Shown: positions 33,259 to 41,495 of the stretch, piece by piece
Numbering within the stretch: the stretch's first letter is position 1
Layout: every line of letters begins with the position of its first letter
DNA from: Flavobacteriales bacterium
GTDB lineage: Bacteria; Bacteroidota; Bacteroidia; Flavobacteriales_E; Vicingaceae
NCBI GenBank assembly: GCA_015075325.1
Contig: JABTUP010000006.1
Location: 62,001-126,000, forward strand
Reading direction: 5' to 3'
Length of the DNA stretch: 64,000 nucleotides
The notes under the pieces: generated by a model
The model's database searches: none
The model's input: only the letters and a program-made list of their open reading frames with translations
What the model was told of the DNA's origin: nothing
Made by a program: the position numbers and the translations under genes

Positions 33259-33932
33259 AATATATTTCCAAAATAACCGATTTGAGATTTTTTGTTTTCA
33301 TATTCATATTGTTTGCTGCTAAGGGGTTTGCTCAGGTAAAGGTTGATTCGGTTGTTAACTCAACCAATAATGATTCTTCTGCTTTTCAAATCCTTATGCA
33401 AAAATTTCCGAACGGCAAAGTAATGCAAATGCTTGTAATTGATGGAGATACCAATTACTTATACAATTTACCTACGGTTCGAATTGTTGGCGAAAAATTG
33501 TATGGCGACGCCGAAAAAGACAAGCAGTTTAGACGATTGCGTTATCATGTTACCAAAGTTTATCCTTACGCTAAATTGGCATCAAAAAAATTAAAAGAAT
33601 ACAACGAAGAATTAATTAATGTTGGCTCAAATAGAAAGCGTCGATTGCTTTTAAAACAACGTGAACAAGAATTAAAAGAAGAATTTACTGATGTAATAAA
33701 AACCATGACTGTTACTCAGGGGCGTGTATTGGTTAAATTGATTGATAGAGAAACAGGCGAATCGACCTACGATATCATTAAAGAAATGCGAGGTGGATTT
33801 AAAGCCTTTATTTACCAGGGAATTGCAAAGTTTTACGATGGCAATTTAAAAGAGCGATACAATCCAAAAGAAAACGAGGAAGATGAAATGATTGAACGTA
33901 TTGTTTTAATGATTGAAGAAGGCAAACTTTAA
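33255..33932 (+). CDS. DUF4294 family secreted protein
   Basis: Up to 225 residues. The first possible codon is TTG 33255; a TTG at 33285 gives a tighter signal peptide (LRFFVFIFILFAAKGFAQ) and may be the real start. The mature region holds the DUF4294 core: LPTVRIVGEKLYGDAEKDKQ, LRYHVTKVYPYAKLASKKLK, and TVTQGRVLVKLIDRETGEST followed by IYQGIAKFYDGNLKERYNP. Function unknown; widespread in Bacteroidota as an exported protein. It is flanked by a convergent START-like gene whose stop overlaps its stop by 4 bases. Confidence 0.85.
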   Translation: MEYISKITDLRFFVFIFILFAAKGFAQVKVDSVVNSTNNDSSAFQILMQKFPNGKVMQMLVIDGDTNYLYNLPTVRIVGEKLYGDAEKDKQFRRLRYHVTKVYPYAKLASKKLKEYNEELINVGSNRKRRLLLKQREQELKEEFTDVIKTMTVTQGRVLVKLIDRETGESTYDIIKEMRGGFKAFIYQGIAKFYDGNLKERYNPKENEEDEMIERIVLMIEEGKL

Positions 33933-34309
33933 CCAATAATGGAATGTAATTTTGTTAATTGAGCTTCCCACAATAACTTTGCTTCCTCAACTTCATCTTC
34001 ATCAGCAAAATCGGTTATAATTAGTGCTAAATCTTGAGTTAAATCGTCGATTTGAAGTCTCATTTCAAAATAAGTATCTTCCTCATCATCTTCATTCCAT
34101 TTAAATTTTACCGATTGATTGGTTTTTTTTGCCAATAATTTGGCTTCTTCTTCGGCATTTTCCCATATAAAAGTAAATTCTTCACCTCTCGATTTCACAT
34201 TATCTGCAAACCATTGTTCTAAACCACTTGGTGTAGAAATATAGCTATATAAAAGGGCTGGAGATGCCTTTACCACAAACTCTAATTGAAACTTCGCTTT
34301 AGATGTCAT
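33929..34309 (-). CDS. START-like (SRPBCC/AHSA1-type) domain protein
   Basis: A 126-residue single-domain protein. Start at ATG 34309 (MTSKAKFQLEFVVKASPALL) matches the family; a longer opening to 34411 would read through the tRNA promoter and is rejected. The helix-grip core shows YSYISTPSGLEQWFADNV and FTFIWENAEEEA, features of the Bacteroidota START-like group, which probably binds a hydrophobic ligand. It is convergent with DUF4294 (4-base overlap) and divergent from the tRNA gene. Confidence 0.87.
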   Translation of the reverse strand: MTSKAKFQLEFVVKASPALLYSYISTPSGLEQWFADNVKSRGEEFTFIWENAEEEAKLLAKKTNQSVKFKWNEDDEEDTYFEMRLQIDDLTQDLALIITDFADEDEVEEAKLLWEAQLTKLHSIIG

Positions 34310-34396
34310 ACTGTTACTTTTTATTAATTCTCGCGACTGCAAGATAGGAAAAAAAATGTTTTTAAAATTTATCTGAAAAAAAAATGCATTAAACTG

Positions 34397-34425
34397 TTGA
34401 TAAAATAACAAAACTACTATATTTG
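34397..34425 (+). promoter_or_regulatory. Promoter of the tRNA-Met gene
   Basis: TTG at 34397-34399 and TATATTTG at 34418-34425, spacer 18 bases; the -7 box is 11 bases upstream of the tRNA. Full match to the Bacteroidota consensus. Confidence 0.75.
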
Positions 34426-34436
34426 CAACCCGTTTT

Positions 34437-34510
34437 GGCGAGGTAGCTCAGTTGGTTAGAGCGTCGGATTCATAACCCGAAGGTCACGAGTTCAACTCTC
34501 GTCCTCGCTA
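34437..34510 (+). tRNA. tRNA-Met (anticodon CAT)
   Basis: A 74-nt cloverleaf: acceptor GGCGAGG/CCTCGCT (one G-U pair), D arm GCTCAGTTGGTTAGAGC, anticodon loop TTCATAA with CAT at 34471-34473, T arm ACGAG-TTCAACT-CTCGT and discriminator A. CCA is not encoded. The last anticodon stem pair is an A-C mismatch. The lack of a 1-72 mismatch argues against the initiator; it could be elongator Met or the Ile2 species whose C34 is modified to lysidine. Confidence 0.95.
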
Positions 34511-34511
34511 C

Positions 34512-34548
34512 AAAAAAAAAGCTTCATGAAAATGAAGCTTTTTTTTTT
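34512..34548. terminator. Bidirectional terminator after tRNA-Met
   Basis: GCTTCAT and ATGAAGC around a GAAA tetraloop, flanked by nine A and ten T residues that lengthen the stem and give U tracts in both directions. It serves the tRNA and the convergent purC. Confidence 0.92.
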
Positions 34549-34568
34549 ATTTATGTGTTTTAAAATGA

Positions 34569-35522
34569 CTAAACCAACTGCGAAATTGCTTTAGTGACAT
34601 TTGCCTCAACTCTTTTTAACACATCACTCACGTCAGATTTAACAAACTTTTCGCCAGTGATATTTTCATAAAGTTCAATGTATCGGTTCGAAACTTGATC
34701 GATAAATTCATCGGTCATTTCAGGGACTTGTTGACCATCTTTACCTTGAAAACCATTCGCAATTAACCATTCGCGAACAAATTCTTTTGACAATTGTTTT
34801 TGTTTTTCGCCTTTTGCTTGTCGCTCTTCGTAGCCTTCTTTGTAAAAATAACGCGATGAATCGGGTGTATGAATTTCGTCAATTAAATAAATTTGGTCAC
34901 CCACTTTTCCAAATTCGTATTTCGTGTCAACCAAAATCAATCCCATTTTTGCAGCTATTTCAGTACCTCTTTGGAATATTTTACGGGTATAATCTTCTAA
35001 TTTAATGTAATCTGCTTCCGACACCAAGCCTTGTTTTAGAATTTCTTCACGAGAAATATCTTCATCGTGTCCTACACTGGCTTTGGTGGTTGGTGTAATA
35101 ATAGGCTCAGGAAATTTATCGTTTTCTTTCATTCCGTCGGGCATAGGCACTCCGCACAACATTCTTTTTCCTGCACTGTATTCTCTCCAAGCATGGCCCG
35201 AAAGATAGCCACGAATAACCATTTCAACTTTAAATGGTTCGCATTTTCTGCCAATAGTAACGCTAGGGTCGGCAACATCAATTACCCAATTTGGCACAAT
35301 GTCTTCGGTTGCTTTTAAAAATTTGGCAGCAATTTGGTTTAACACTTGACCTTTAAACGGAATGGCTTTAGGTAAAACCACATCAAAAGCCGAAATACGG
35401 TCGGAAACTACCATAACCAACAACTCGTCGTTAATGTTGTAAACGTCTCTAACTTTACCTTTGTAAAGGCTTTTTTGTCCTGGAAAATTAAACTTCGTTT
35501 CTTTTATTGCGTTAGCTTGCAT
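34569..35522 (-). CDS. purC: Phosphoribosylaminoimidazole-succinocarboxamide synthase
   Basis: A 317-residue SAICAR synthetase: joins CAIR and aspartate with ATP in purine biosynthesis. Start at ATG 35522 ([20 protein letters not shown]), 25 bases from a -7 box. Family motifs: [74 protein letters not shown] and [14 protein letters not shown]. The length corresponds to the larger yeast-like PurC form common in Bacteroidota. It is a single-gene transcript ending at the tRNA terminator. Confidence 0.97.
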   Translation of the reverse strand: MQANAIKETKFNFPGQKSLYKGKVRDVYNINDELLVMVVSDRISAFDVVLPKAIPFKGQVLNQIAAKFLKATEDIVPNWVIDVADPSVTIGRKCEPFKVEMVIRGYLSGHAWREYSAGKRMLCGVPMPDGMKENDKFPEPIITPTTKASVGHDEDISREEILKQGLVSEADYIKLEDYTRKIFQRGTEIAAKMGLILVDTKYEFGKVGDQIYLIDEIHTPDSSRYFYKEGYEERQAKGEKQKQLSKEFVREWLIANGFQGKDGQQVPEMTDEFIDQVSNRYIELYENITGEKFVKSDVSDVLKRVEANVTKAISQLV

Positions 35523-35546
35523 AAACAGTATTTTTTTAGGTTGGTA

Positions 35547-35575
35547 CAAAATTAAACACCGAAACCCGTTAACAA
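35547..35575 (-). promoter_or_regulatory. Promoter of purC
   Basis: On the minus strand TTG (plus CAA 35573-35575) and TAATTTTG (plus CAAAATTA 35547-35554) with an 18-base spacer, 25 bases before the chosen start. This fits the Bacteroidota consensus and supports ATG 35522 over 35549. Confidence 0.7.
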
Positions 35576-35620
35576 AAATGGTTAACTAAAAAGTATTGAC
35601 AACTTTTCAACAAAAATGTA

Positions 35621-35642
35621 GAGACGCACAATTGTGCGTCTC
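35621..35642. repeat. 22-nt perfect palindrome, GAGACGCACAATT family
   Basis: Identical to the palindrome at 32326-32347 (half site GAGACGCACAA). It lies between divergent purC and the DEAD-box gene. Confidence 0.85.
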
Positions 35643-35673
35643 ATGATTAATAATCACATTTTTTCTTGTTTTC

Positions 35674-35693
35674 AGACGGACAATCGTCCGTCT
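35674..35693. repeat. Diverged hairpin copy, AGACGGAC..GTCCGTCT
   Basis: AGACGGAC pairs with GTCCGTCT around loop AATC. Compared with the canonical repeat, one arm base changed C to G and its partner changed G to C, so the stem is kept. It is 31 bases from the canonical copy. Confidence 0.7.
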
Positions 35694-35719
35694 CCACGAA
35701 GATTGACACATAATTTCCC

Positions 35720-35727
35720 TACCTTTG
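35720..35727 (+). promoter_or_regulatory. -7 box of the DEAD-box helicase gene
   Basis: TACCTTTG, followed by CA, one of the commonest Bacteroidota -7 forms, 23 bases before the GTG start. The nearest TTG (35703) gives only a 14-base spacer, so the -33 is uncertain. Confidence 0.6.
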
Positions 35728-35750
35728 CAGCCAATTAACAAACTACCAAA

Positions 35751-36863
35751 GTGGAAAATTTCAAACAACTGGGCATACACCCCGATTTTATTAAAGGATT
35801 AAACGAACTAGGCATTACCACCCCCACTCCCATTCAGGCAGAAGCCATTCCGTTGCTACTCAACAACAAAACTGATTTAGTTGCTCAGGCACAAACCGGA
35901 ACAGGAAAAACTGCTGCTTACGGCTTACCTCTATTACAAAGTATTGATGCCAAACAAAAAGATATTCAAGGGCTTATTTTATGTCCGACACGAGAATTGG
36001 GACAGCAAATTGCCAAACAACTGTTTAAGTTTACCAAATACTCTGATAAAATTTTTACCGAAGCGGTTTATGGTGGTCAGCCCATCGACATACAAATTGG
36101 AGCATTAAAACGCCCTACTCATATTGTGGTGGCTACCCCTGGCAGGTTAATTGAACTCGTTAAACGAAAAGCAGTTGATTTACGAAAAGTAAAAACCATT
36201 ATTTTAGACGAAGCCGACGAAATGCTGAGCATGGGTTTTAAAAAAGAGTTGGACGAAATACTTGGTTTTTTGCACAGTGCCGAACAAAAATGGTTGTTTT
36301 CGGCAACCATGCCTTTGGGTATAAAACAAATTGTTGACGACCACCTCAACGAAGATGCTCACCGAATAGAAGTAAGCGGCAGCAACACGGTTAACAAAAA
36401 CATCGACCATCAATATGTTATTTGTGATGAAAAAGAAAAGTTGCAAATGCTGCTTCAGTTTTTGAAAACACAACACAAAAACCGAGGCATCGTATTTTGT
36501 AAAACCAAAGTAGCTGCTCAAACCTTGGTAAAACAATTGATTGCAAAAAACATTGCAGCCGATGCCATACATGGCGATTTGTTGCAAAAAGAACGCGACA
36601 AAGCCATGCGTGCCTTTAAAAATGAAACCGTTCAGTTGTTGGTGGCTACCGATATTGCTGCTCGTGGAATTGATGTTGAAGGTTTGTCGTACGTGGTGCA
36701 TTATCAATTGCCCGACCAAATTGAATATTACACACACCGAAGCGGACGAACTGCTAGAGCAGGAAAAAGAGGTTTATCATTGAGTATTGTTACTTCTTAC
36801 GAAATGAAACAAATTCGATACTTGGAAAAAAACCTGAACATCAGTTTTAGTCAGGCAAGGTAA
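35751..36863 (+). CDS. DEAD-box ATP-dependent RNA helicase
   Basis: A 370-residue two-domain RNA helicase starting at GTG 35751. Motifs: Q (TTPTPIQAEAIP), I (AQTGTGKT), Ia (CPTRELGQQI), Ib (TPGR), II (DEADEM), III (SAT), IV-V (IVFCKTK, ATDIAARGIDVEGL) and VI (HRSGRTARAG). It lacks the long C-terminal RNA-binding extension of CsdA/DeaD and ends shortly after motif VI, so it is a short RhlE-like core. Likely a role in RNA structure remodelling at low temperature or in ribosome assembly. Its leader lies next to the palindromic repeats at 35621-35693. Confidence 0.95.
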   Translation: MENFKQLGIHPDFIKGLNELGITTPTPIQAEAIPLLLNNKTDLVAQAQTGTGKTAAYGLPLLQSIDAKQKDIQGLILCPTRELGQQIAKQLFKFTKYSDKIFTEAVYGGQPIDIQIGALKRPTHIVVATPGRLIELVKRKAVDLRKVKTIILDEADEMLSMGFKKELDEILGFLHSAEQKWLFSATMPLGIKQIVDDHLNEDAHRIEVSGSNTVNKNIDHQYVICDEKEKLQMLLQFLKTQHKNRGIVFCKTKVAAQTLVKQLIAKNIAADAIHGDLLQKERDKAMRAFKNETVQLLVATDIAARGIDVEGLSYVVHYQLPDQIEYYTHRSGRTARAGKRGLSLSIVTSYEMKQIRYLEKNLNISFSQAR

Positions 36864-37340
36864 TTAAAAACTACTGGTAAGTTTCCCGCTATAATTTAAG
36901 TAAACATTGTTGTTGTTAGCTCCAACAAGATAAACACGATATTTTAAACTATCGCTAGTAAAAACGCCATTTATAACACCGTTAATAAAAACACCTGTTC
37001 CAGCATTTAAGTTATAAAAAGTGGTAGTAGGAACTTCAACATTAATTTCGCTTTTTACTTCACCTTTTAATGCAGAACCATCAAAATTGGTAGATAACAC
37101 ATAATTTGGATTGTTTCCAATCATTTTTGAAGCTACAGTATATACCGTATAGTTTGTTACTGGATTACCTAACGAATCGTACTTTTCAACAAACATATTT
37201 CCAGAAAAAATAAAATTGGTATGAGCAGCAGGAGGATTACCCGTATTTAAAGGAATTGGTGGTGTTGGTTCTAATTTTTTTTCTTTATAACAAGAAGTTA
37301 GTACTAGAGCCATAGATAAAATAAGGAATATGTTTTTCAT
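36864..37340 (-). CDS. Small lipoprotein of unknown function
   Basis: A 158-residue lipoprotein; start ATG 37340 gives MKNIFLILSMALVLTSC with lipidated Cys at residue 17. The mature part starts with a Lys/Pro-rich linker (YKEKKLEPTPPIPLNTGNPP) and then a beta-rich domain of about 120 residues with no recognised family. A -7 box (TACATTTG, 37365-37372 minus strand) lies 25 bases upstream. Its stop is directly adjacent to the stop of the convergent DEAD-box gene (36863/36864). Confidence 0.8.
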   Translation of the reverse strand: MKNIFLILSMALVLTSCYKEKKLEPTPPIPLNTGNPPAAHTNFIFSGNMFVEKYDSLGNPVTNYTVYTVASKMIGNNPNYVLSTNFDGSALKGEVKSEINVEVPTTTFYNLNAGTGVFINGVINGVFTSDSLKYRVYLVGANNNNVYLNYSGKLTSSF

Positions 37341-37364
37341 AAACTCAGCCTTTGTTTTGTTTAA

Positions 37365-37372
37365 CAAATGTA
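37365..37372 (-). promoter_or_regulatory. -7 box of the small lipoprotein gene
   Basis: Minus-strand TACATTTG, with a TTG (plus CAA 37396-37398) 23 bases further upstream, a long spacer. Confidence 0.45.
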
Positions 37373-37391
37373 AGCATCTTTTGGTTTGATT

Positions 37392-38180
37392 TTACCAACT
37401 CCCTCCAGCTCCACCGCCGCCAAAACTTCCTCCACCGAAGCCACTAAAACCTCCTCCTCCAAAACTTCCGCCACCAGAGGTAAAATTACCCCAAGAACCA
37501 CCGTGTCTTTTTCCAGAATTGTTCATCAGCATAAATGCTGTCCAAAAAGGAATATCATGACCAATAGAATAATCTTTTGCTTTTTTGGCTGTAGAAATAA
37601 ATACCAATAAGAATACCACTATAATAAAGGCAAATGGTATTAATATTTTGGTCCAATCTGCTTTTGCATATTCATCGGCAGTATATTCGCCCGAAGTAAT
37701 TTCCATCAACACATTTACTGCTTGATGAATGCCAAAATAATATTCCTTCGATTTAAAGTAAGGAATCATTTCGTTTTCAACAATTCGTTTGGCAATAGCA
37801 TCTGGCACAACGCCTTCTAAACCATAACCTGGTGCAATAAACGCATCACCTCTTCCATCTAGCTCTTTTGGTTTAACCATGATAACAATACCATTGTTTT
37901 TACCTTTTTGTCCTACTTTCCAGTTTTCACCAAGGGTATAAGTAAAACTTGCTTTGTCGTAACCACACAAATCAGTAACTGTAACTACCAAAATTTGTGT
38001 TGAAGTGGTGTCGTTAAATGCTTGTAGTTTTTGTCTTAAAAATTGTTCTTCTTCATCGCTAATGATGTTGGCGTAATCTTGCACCAAATCTTGTTTTGCA
38101 GGTTGGTCGAGCAAACAATCTTGGGCTTTTAAATTATTAAAAGTTAGAATTGCAATTAGAAGTATAAAGAGTTGTTTCAT
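37392..38180 (-). CDS. TPM domain membrane protein with Gly-rich tail
   Basis: A 262-residue YgcG/TPM_phosphatase protein: signal peptide (LFILLIAILTFNNLKAQ), TPM domain about 25-165 (VQDYANIISDEEEQFLRQKL, VVTVTDLCGYDKASFTYTLG), a membrane helix about 183-205 (IPFAFIIVVFLLVFIS), and a Gly/Ser/Phe-rich C-terminus (GGGSFGGGGFSGFGGG). TPM proteins are implicated in photosystem repair in plants; in bacteria the LemA-TPM pairing is frequent but poorly defined. It is the third gene of a lemA-TPM-TPM set; the 43-base gap before it contains GCAGATTACACAGATTAACG, a common Bacteroidota intergenic text. Confidence 0.9.
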   Translation of the reverse strand: MKQLFILLIAILTFNNLKAQDCLLDQPAKQDLVQDYANIISDEEEQFLRQKLQAFNDTTSTQILVVTVTDLCGYDKASFTYTLGENWKVGQKGKNNGIVIMVKPKELDGRGDAFIAPGYGLEGVVPDAIAKRIVENEMIPYFKSKEYYFGIHQAVNVLMEITSGEYTADEYAKADWTKILIPFAFIIVVFLLVFISTAKKAKDYSIGHDIPFWTAFMLMNNSGKRHGGSWGNFTSGGGSFGGGGFSGFGGGSFGGGGAGGSW

Positions 38181-38223
38181 ATTTTAGTTCTCGCAGATTA
38201 CACAGATTAACGCAGCGTTATTT

Positions 38224-38658
38224 TTATTTCCCGAAAGAGATTTCATCGGTTAATTCGTTTTTATCGTCTTTTTGATGAGGAAAATGTTTTTTGAGTTGTT
38301 CGCCAGCCAACAAAATTCCTTTGGATAAACCTTCGGCATAATTGCCTTGTTTAAAGTGGCTAATCATTAAATCCTTTGTGCTTTCCCAAAAATCGACTGG
38401 TACTTTTTGGTTGATACCTGCATCGCCTAAAATGGCCAATTGACGGTCTTCGTAAGCTAAATAAATTAACACCCCGTTGCGTTGCTTTGTATTTTGCATG
38501 TTTAGTGCATCAAACATAAAGGCAGCGTGGTCGAGCACATCTTCGTTGCATTTTTTTTCAATATGCACACGTATTTCACCCGAAGTATTATTCTCGGCTT
38601 CTTTTATGGCTGCAACTATTTGTTGCTTTTGGTCGGTTGTAAATATATCTTTTGACAT
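38224..38658 (-). CDS. TPM domain protein, soluble form
   Basis: A 144-residue protein consisting only of a TPM domain: no signal peptide and no membrane helix. Family phrases: IVAAIKEAENNTSGEIRVHI, QNTKQRNGVLIYLAYEDRQL, LGDAGINQKVPVDFWES and YAEGLSKGILLAGEQLKKHF. It lies between lemA and the membrane-bound TPM gene, the standard order for this cluster in Bacteroidota. Confidence 0.9.
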   Translation of the reverse strand: MSKDIFTTDQKQQIVAAIKEAENNTSGEIRVHIEKKCNEDVLDHAAFMFDALNMQNTKQRNGVLIYLAYEDRQLAILGDAGINQKVPVDFWESTKDLMISHFKQGNYAEGLSKGILLAGEQLKKHFPHQKDDKNELTDEISFGK

Positions 38659-38676
38659 AAATTAGTTAAAAGTGAA

Positions 38677-38719
38677 AAGTTGAAAGTAGAAAGTGAGAAA
38701 CACCAACTACTTTCAACTT
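38677..38719. repeat. 13-bp inverted repeat between lemA and the TPM genes
   Basis: AAGTTGAAAGTAG (38677-38689) and CTACTTTCAACTT (38707-38719) with a 17-base loop. It lies in the 80-base intercistronic gap and could act as a partial terminator or RNA-stability hairpin in the lemA-TPM-TPM transcript. Confidence 0.65.
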
Positions 38720-38738
38720 AAAAAATAAATTGTTTTTT

Positions 38739-39329
38739 TTAGAATTGAACTGTTGGAGCAACTTCAGCACCTGCTGTAGCTTCAAAATAATCTTTTTTCT
38801 CAAACCCAAACATACCAGCCCAAATGTTTCGTGGGAAAGTTCTGATGTAGGTATTGAAATCTTTAGCAGCTTCGTTGAATTTCTGACGTTCAACCGTAAT
38901 TCTGTTTTCAGTACCTTCCAATTGAGCCTGTAACTCTAAAAAGTTTTGGTTAGCTTTTAAATCAGGATAACGCTCTACAACAACCATTAATTTTGATAAA
39001 GCTGAGCTTAAACCATCTTGTGCAGCAGCAAATTGTTTAATTGATTCTGCATTTAATTTTGATGGGTCGATAGTAGTGCTGGTAGCTTTTGCTCTAGCAT
39101 TTACAACACCCTCTAAGGTTTCTCTTTCGTGAGAAGCATAACCTTTCACTGTGTTTACTAAGTTTGGAATAAGGTCGGCTCTACGTTGGTAAACGTTTTC
39201 AACTTGCGACCATTGTCCTGATACTGCTTCATCTTTGGTTACCATACTATTGTAAGAACCAACTAGTGAGAACACCATAAAAAGGAAAAGTAAACCTACT
39301 ACTCCTATTATTATCCATGATTTTTTCAT
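38739..39329 (-). CDS. LemA family protein
   Basis: A 196-residue LemA protein: N-terminal membrane helix (IIGVVGLLFLFMVFSLVGSY), short linker, then a long helical bundle with the family phrases VSGQWSQVENVYQRRADLIP, LVNTVKGYASHE, RYPDLKANQNFLELQAQLEG and TENRITVERQKFNEAAKDFN. First gene of the lemA-TPM-TPM set. Biochemical function unknown. Confidence 0.96.
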   Translation of the reverse strand: MKKSWIIIGVVGLLFLFMVFSLVGSYNSMVTKDEAVSGQWSQVENVYQRRADLIPNLVNTVKGYASHERETLEGVVNARAKATSTTIDPSKLNAESIKQFAAAQDGLSSALSKLMVVVERYPDLKANQNFLELQAQLEGTENRITVERQKFNEAAKDFNTYIRTFPRNIWAGMFGFEKKDYFEATAGAEVAPTVQF

Positions 39330-39391
39330 TTTCTTTTTTTTGTTTTTTAGTTATTAAAATTCCTTCTTTCGAGGGAATGAAGTTACAATTT

Positions 39392-41278
39392 TTAAATTAA
39401 CTCGATACTACGTTTGATAAATTTGGTCAACTCCTCGCCTTTTAGCATGTTTTGCGACAGCAATGCTAAATCGGCAGTTTGTTTAGCAATTTCTTTTTGT
39501 TTGTTGTTGTCTTTTTCCTTTAATAGTTTTGAAATTAACGGATGATTAACATTTACCACCAAGTTATAGCTTTCAGGAAAAGCACCAAACATTCCGCCTC
39601 CACCCATTTTGCTCATTTCTTTCATTCTTCTAATAAACTCAGGCTGAACAATGGTCATAGGCTGGTCGGTTTCGTTCATACTTTCAAATTGCACCGTGAA
39701 TTTTTCTTTCGAAATTACTTCTTCAATAACTGGTTTTAATTCCTCTTTTTCTTTATCGGATAATTTTGAAGGAATTTCTTCATTTTTATTGATTAACTTC
39801 TCAATAGTATCAGCATCTACACGAGTAAAAGTTGATTTTTCTACCTGCTGTTCTAAACGACCAACCAAATGAGAAGACAATGGTGAATCTAAAATAATTA
39901 CCTCATAACCTTTATCTTTAGCCGATTGAATATAAGCGTGTTGTGTTTCAACATCACTGGTATAAAGCACTACTAATTTATCGTCTTTATCGGTTTGTAA
40001 TGGTTTAATTTTTTCGGTTAGTTCGTCTAATGTAAGGTATTTGCCATCAGTAGTTTTGTACAAAGCAAATTTTTGAGCTCTTTCATTAAATTTCTCGTCC
40101 GACAACATACCATATTCGATAAAAATTTTGATGTCATCCCATTTTTTCTCGAAATCTTCGCGGTCTTTTTTAAACAGTTCTTCTAATTTGTCGGCAACCT
40201 TTTTGGTAATGTGACTCGATATTTTCTTCACATTTCCATCGCTTTGTAAGTACGAACGCGAAACATTCAACGGAATATCGGGTGAATCAATTACACCGTG
40301 TAAAAGCGTCAAGAAATCAGGCACAATACCTTCAACCGAATCGGTAATAAACACTTGGCGAGAGTACAATTGAATTTTATCTTTTTGTACTTCCATGTTC
40401 GGTTTAATTTTAGGGAAGTATAAAATTCCTGTTAAATTAAACGGATAATCTACATTTAAATGGATGTGAAACAACGATTCTTCGAAGTTAAAAGGATACA
40501 ATTCTCTGTAGAAATTCTTGTAATCATCATCAGTTAAGGTTGATGGAGCTTTTGTCCATGCTGGAGTTGGGTTATTGATGATATTATCTACCTGAACTGC
40601 TTCTTTCTCAATATTGCCGTCTTTATCTTTTTTACCAGCAGCATTGTCAATATATTCGGTTTTTGTACCAAACTTAATAGCCACAGGCATAAACTTACAG
40701 TACTTCTCTAATAAGGTTTTGATTCTGCTTTCTTCTAAAAATTCGGTTGAATCTTCAGCAATGTGTAAAATAATATCGGTTCCTCGTTCGTTTTTTTCTG
40801 CTTCTTTTAACGAATACTCAGGACTTCCATCGCACTCCCAATGAGCAGCAGGTTCATCTTTATAGTTTTTTGAAAGTATTTCAACTCGCTCAGCAACCAT
40901 AAAAGAAGAGTAAAAACCTAAACCAAACTTACCTATAATGTTTCCTGTATCGGTTTTATCTTTAAACTTATTTACAAACTCCTCAGCACCAGAAAAAGCA
41001 ATTTGGTTGATGTATTTTTTTATTTCTTCTTCGCTCATACCAATACCTTTATCTCTAACAGTAAGGGTTTTGGCACTTTTATCTAAAATTATTTCGATGG
41101 TATCGTTGCCAATTTCGCCTTTAAATTCACCCAACGACGATAAAGCATGTAATTTTTTTGTTGCATCGGTAGCATTAGCAATAAGCTCTCTTAAAAAGAT
41201 TTCATGATCGGAATACAAAAATTTTTTAATGATGGGAAAGATGTTTTCCGTTTGAACTTTAATTTTTCCTTTTGCCAT
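39392..41278 (-). CDS. htpG: Chaperone protein HtpG (Hsp90)
   Basis: A 628-residue Hsp90. The GHKL ATPase domain has the catalytic Glu and Mg-binding Asn in RELIANATDATKKL, the nucleotide-binding DKGIGMSEEE and the lid GKFGLGFYSSFMVAERVE. The middle domain includes YFPKIKPNMEVQKDKIQLYS and the client/ATP Arg region LNVSRSYLQSDGNVKKIS. A C-terminal dimerisation domain follows, with no MEEVD tail, as in bacteria. Monocistronic. A dyad TGGCA..TGCCA lies 43-67 bases upstream. Confidence 0.97.
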   Translation of the reverse strand: MAKGKIKVQTENIFPIIKKFLYSDHEIFLRELIANATDATKKLHALSSLGEFKGEIGNDTIEIILDKSAKTLTVRDKGIGMSEEEIKKYINQIAFSGAEEFVNKFKDKTDTGNIIGKFGLGFYSSFMVAERVEILSKNYKDEPAAHWECDGSPEYSLKEAEKNERGTDIILHIAEDSTEFLEESRIKTLLEKYCKFMPVAIKFGTKTEYIDNAAGKKDKDGNIEKEAVQVDNIINNPTPAWTKAPSTLTDDDYKNFYRELYPFNFEESLFHIHLNVDYPFNLTGILYFPKIKPNMEVQKDKIQLYSRQVFITDSVEGIVPDFLTLLHGVIDSPDIPLNVSRSYLQSDGNVKKISSHITKKVADKLEELFKKDREDFEKKWDDIKIFIEYGMLSDEKFNERAQKFALYKTTDGKYLTLDELTEKIKPLQTDKDDKLVVLYTSDVETQHAYIQSAKDKGYEVIILDSPLSSHLVGRLEQQVEKSTFTRVDADTIEKLINKNEEIPSKLSDKEKEELKPVIEEVISKEKFTVQFESMNETDQPMTIVQPEFIRRMKEMSKMGGGGMFGAFPESYNLVVNVNHPLISKLLKEKDNNKQKEIAKQTADLALLSQNMLKGEELTKFIKRSIELI

Positions 41279-41418
41279 GGTTCTCTAAAATTTTAACTGT
41301 TAATACTATTTTAAAACAGGTTGGCATTAGTCAAAGCATGTGCCATCATAAAAAAAATGACATTTTGACTGAAAATAACATAAATTAAGTACAAAAACGG
41401 CAAAGTTGGTTTAAAAAA

Positions 41419-41429
41419 ATTAGGTAAAA
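41419..41429 (+). promoter_or_regulatory. Shared upstream 11-mer ATTAGGTAAAA, copy 1
   Basis: ATTAGGTAAAA lies 77-67 bases before the first secreted paralogue; an identical copy at 42129-42139 lies 81-71 bases before the second. It may be a retained regulatory site or simply a leftover of duplication. Confidence 0.35.
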
Positions 41430-41495
41430 AACCTATTTGGAATAATCATTTGTAATAGCTATATTCGTTGTATAGTTATAGATTAACTGCAAAAA

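Noticed and set aside
33929-34411. Longer start at 34411 for the START-like protein
   Set aside because: It would begin in the tRNA promoter region and adds a Phe-rich segment not typical of the family; ATG 34309 fits.
34437-34510. Initiator tRNA-Met
   Set aside because: The first acceptor pair is formed (G-U) rather than mismatched, and the anticodon stem lacks the three consecutive G-C pairs of initiators.
32289-35693. CRISPR-like array or attachment site from the GAGACGCACAATT copies
   Set aside because: Copies are palindromic, irregularly placed in different gaps, and there are no spacers, cas genes or integrase.
41322-41345. Annotating a sigma-54 promoter for htpG as a feature
   Set aside because: The -12 GC dinucleotide is missing (GA instead); kept only as a low-interest observation.
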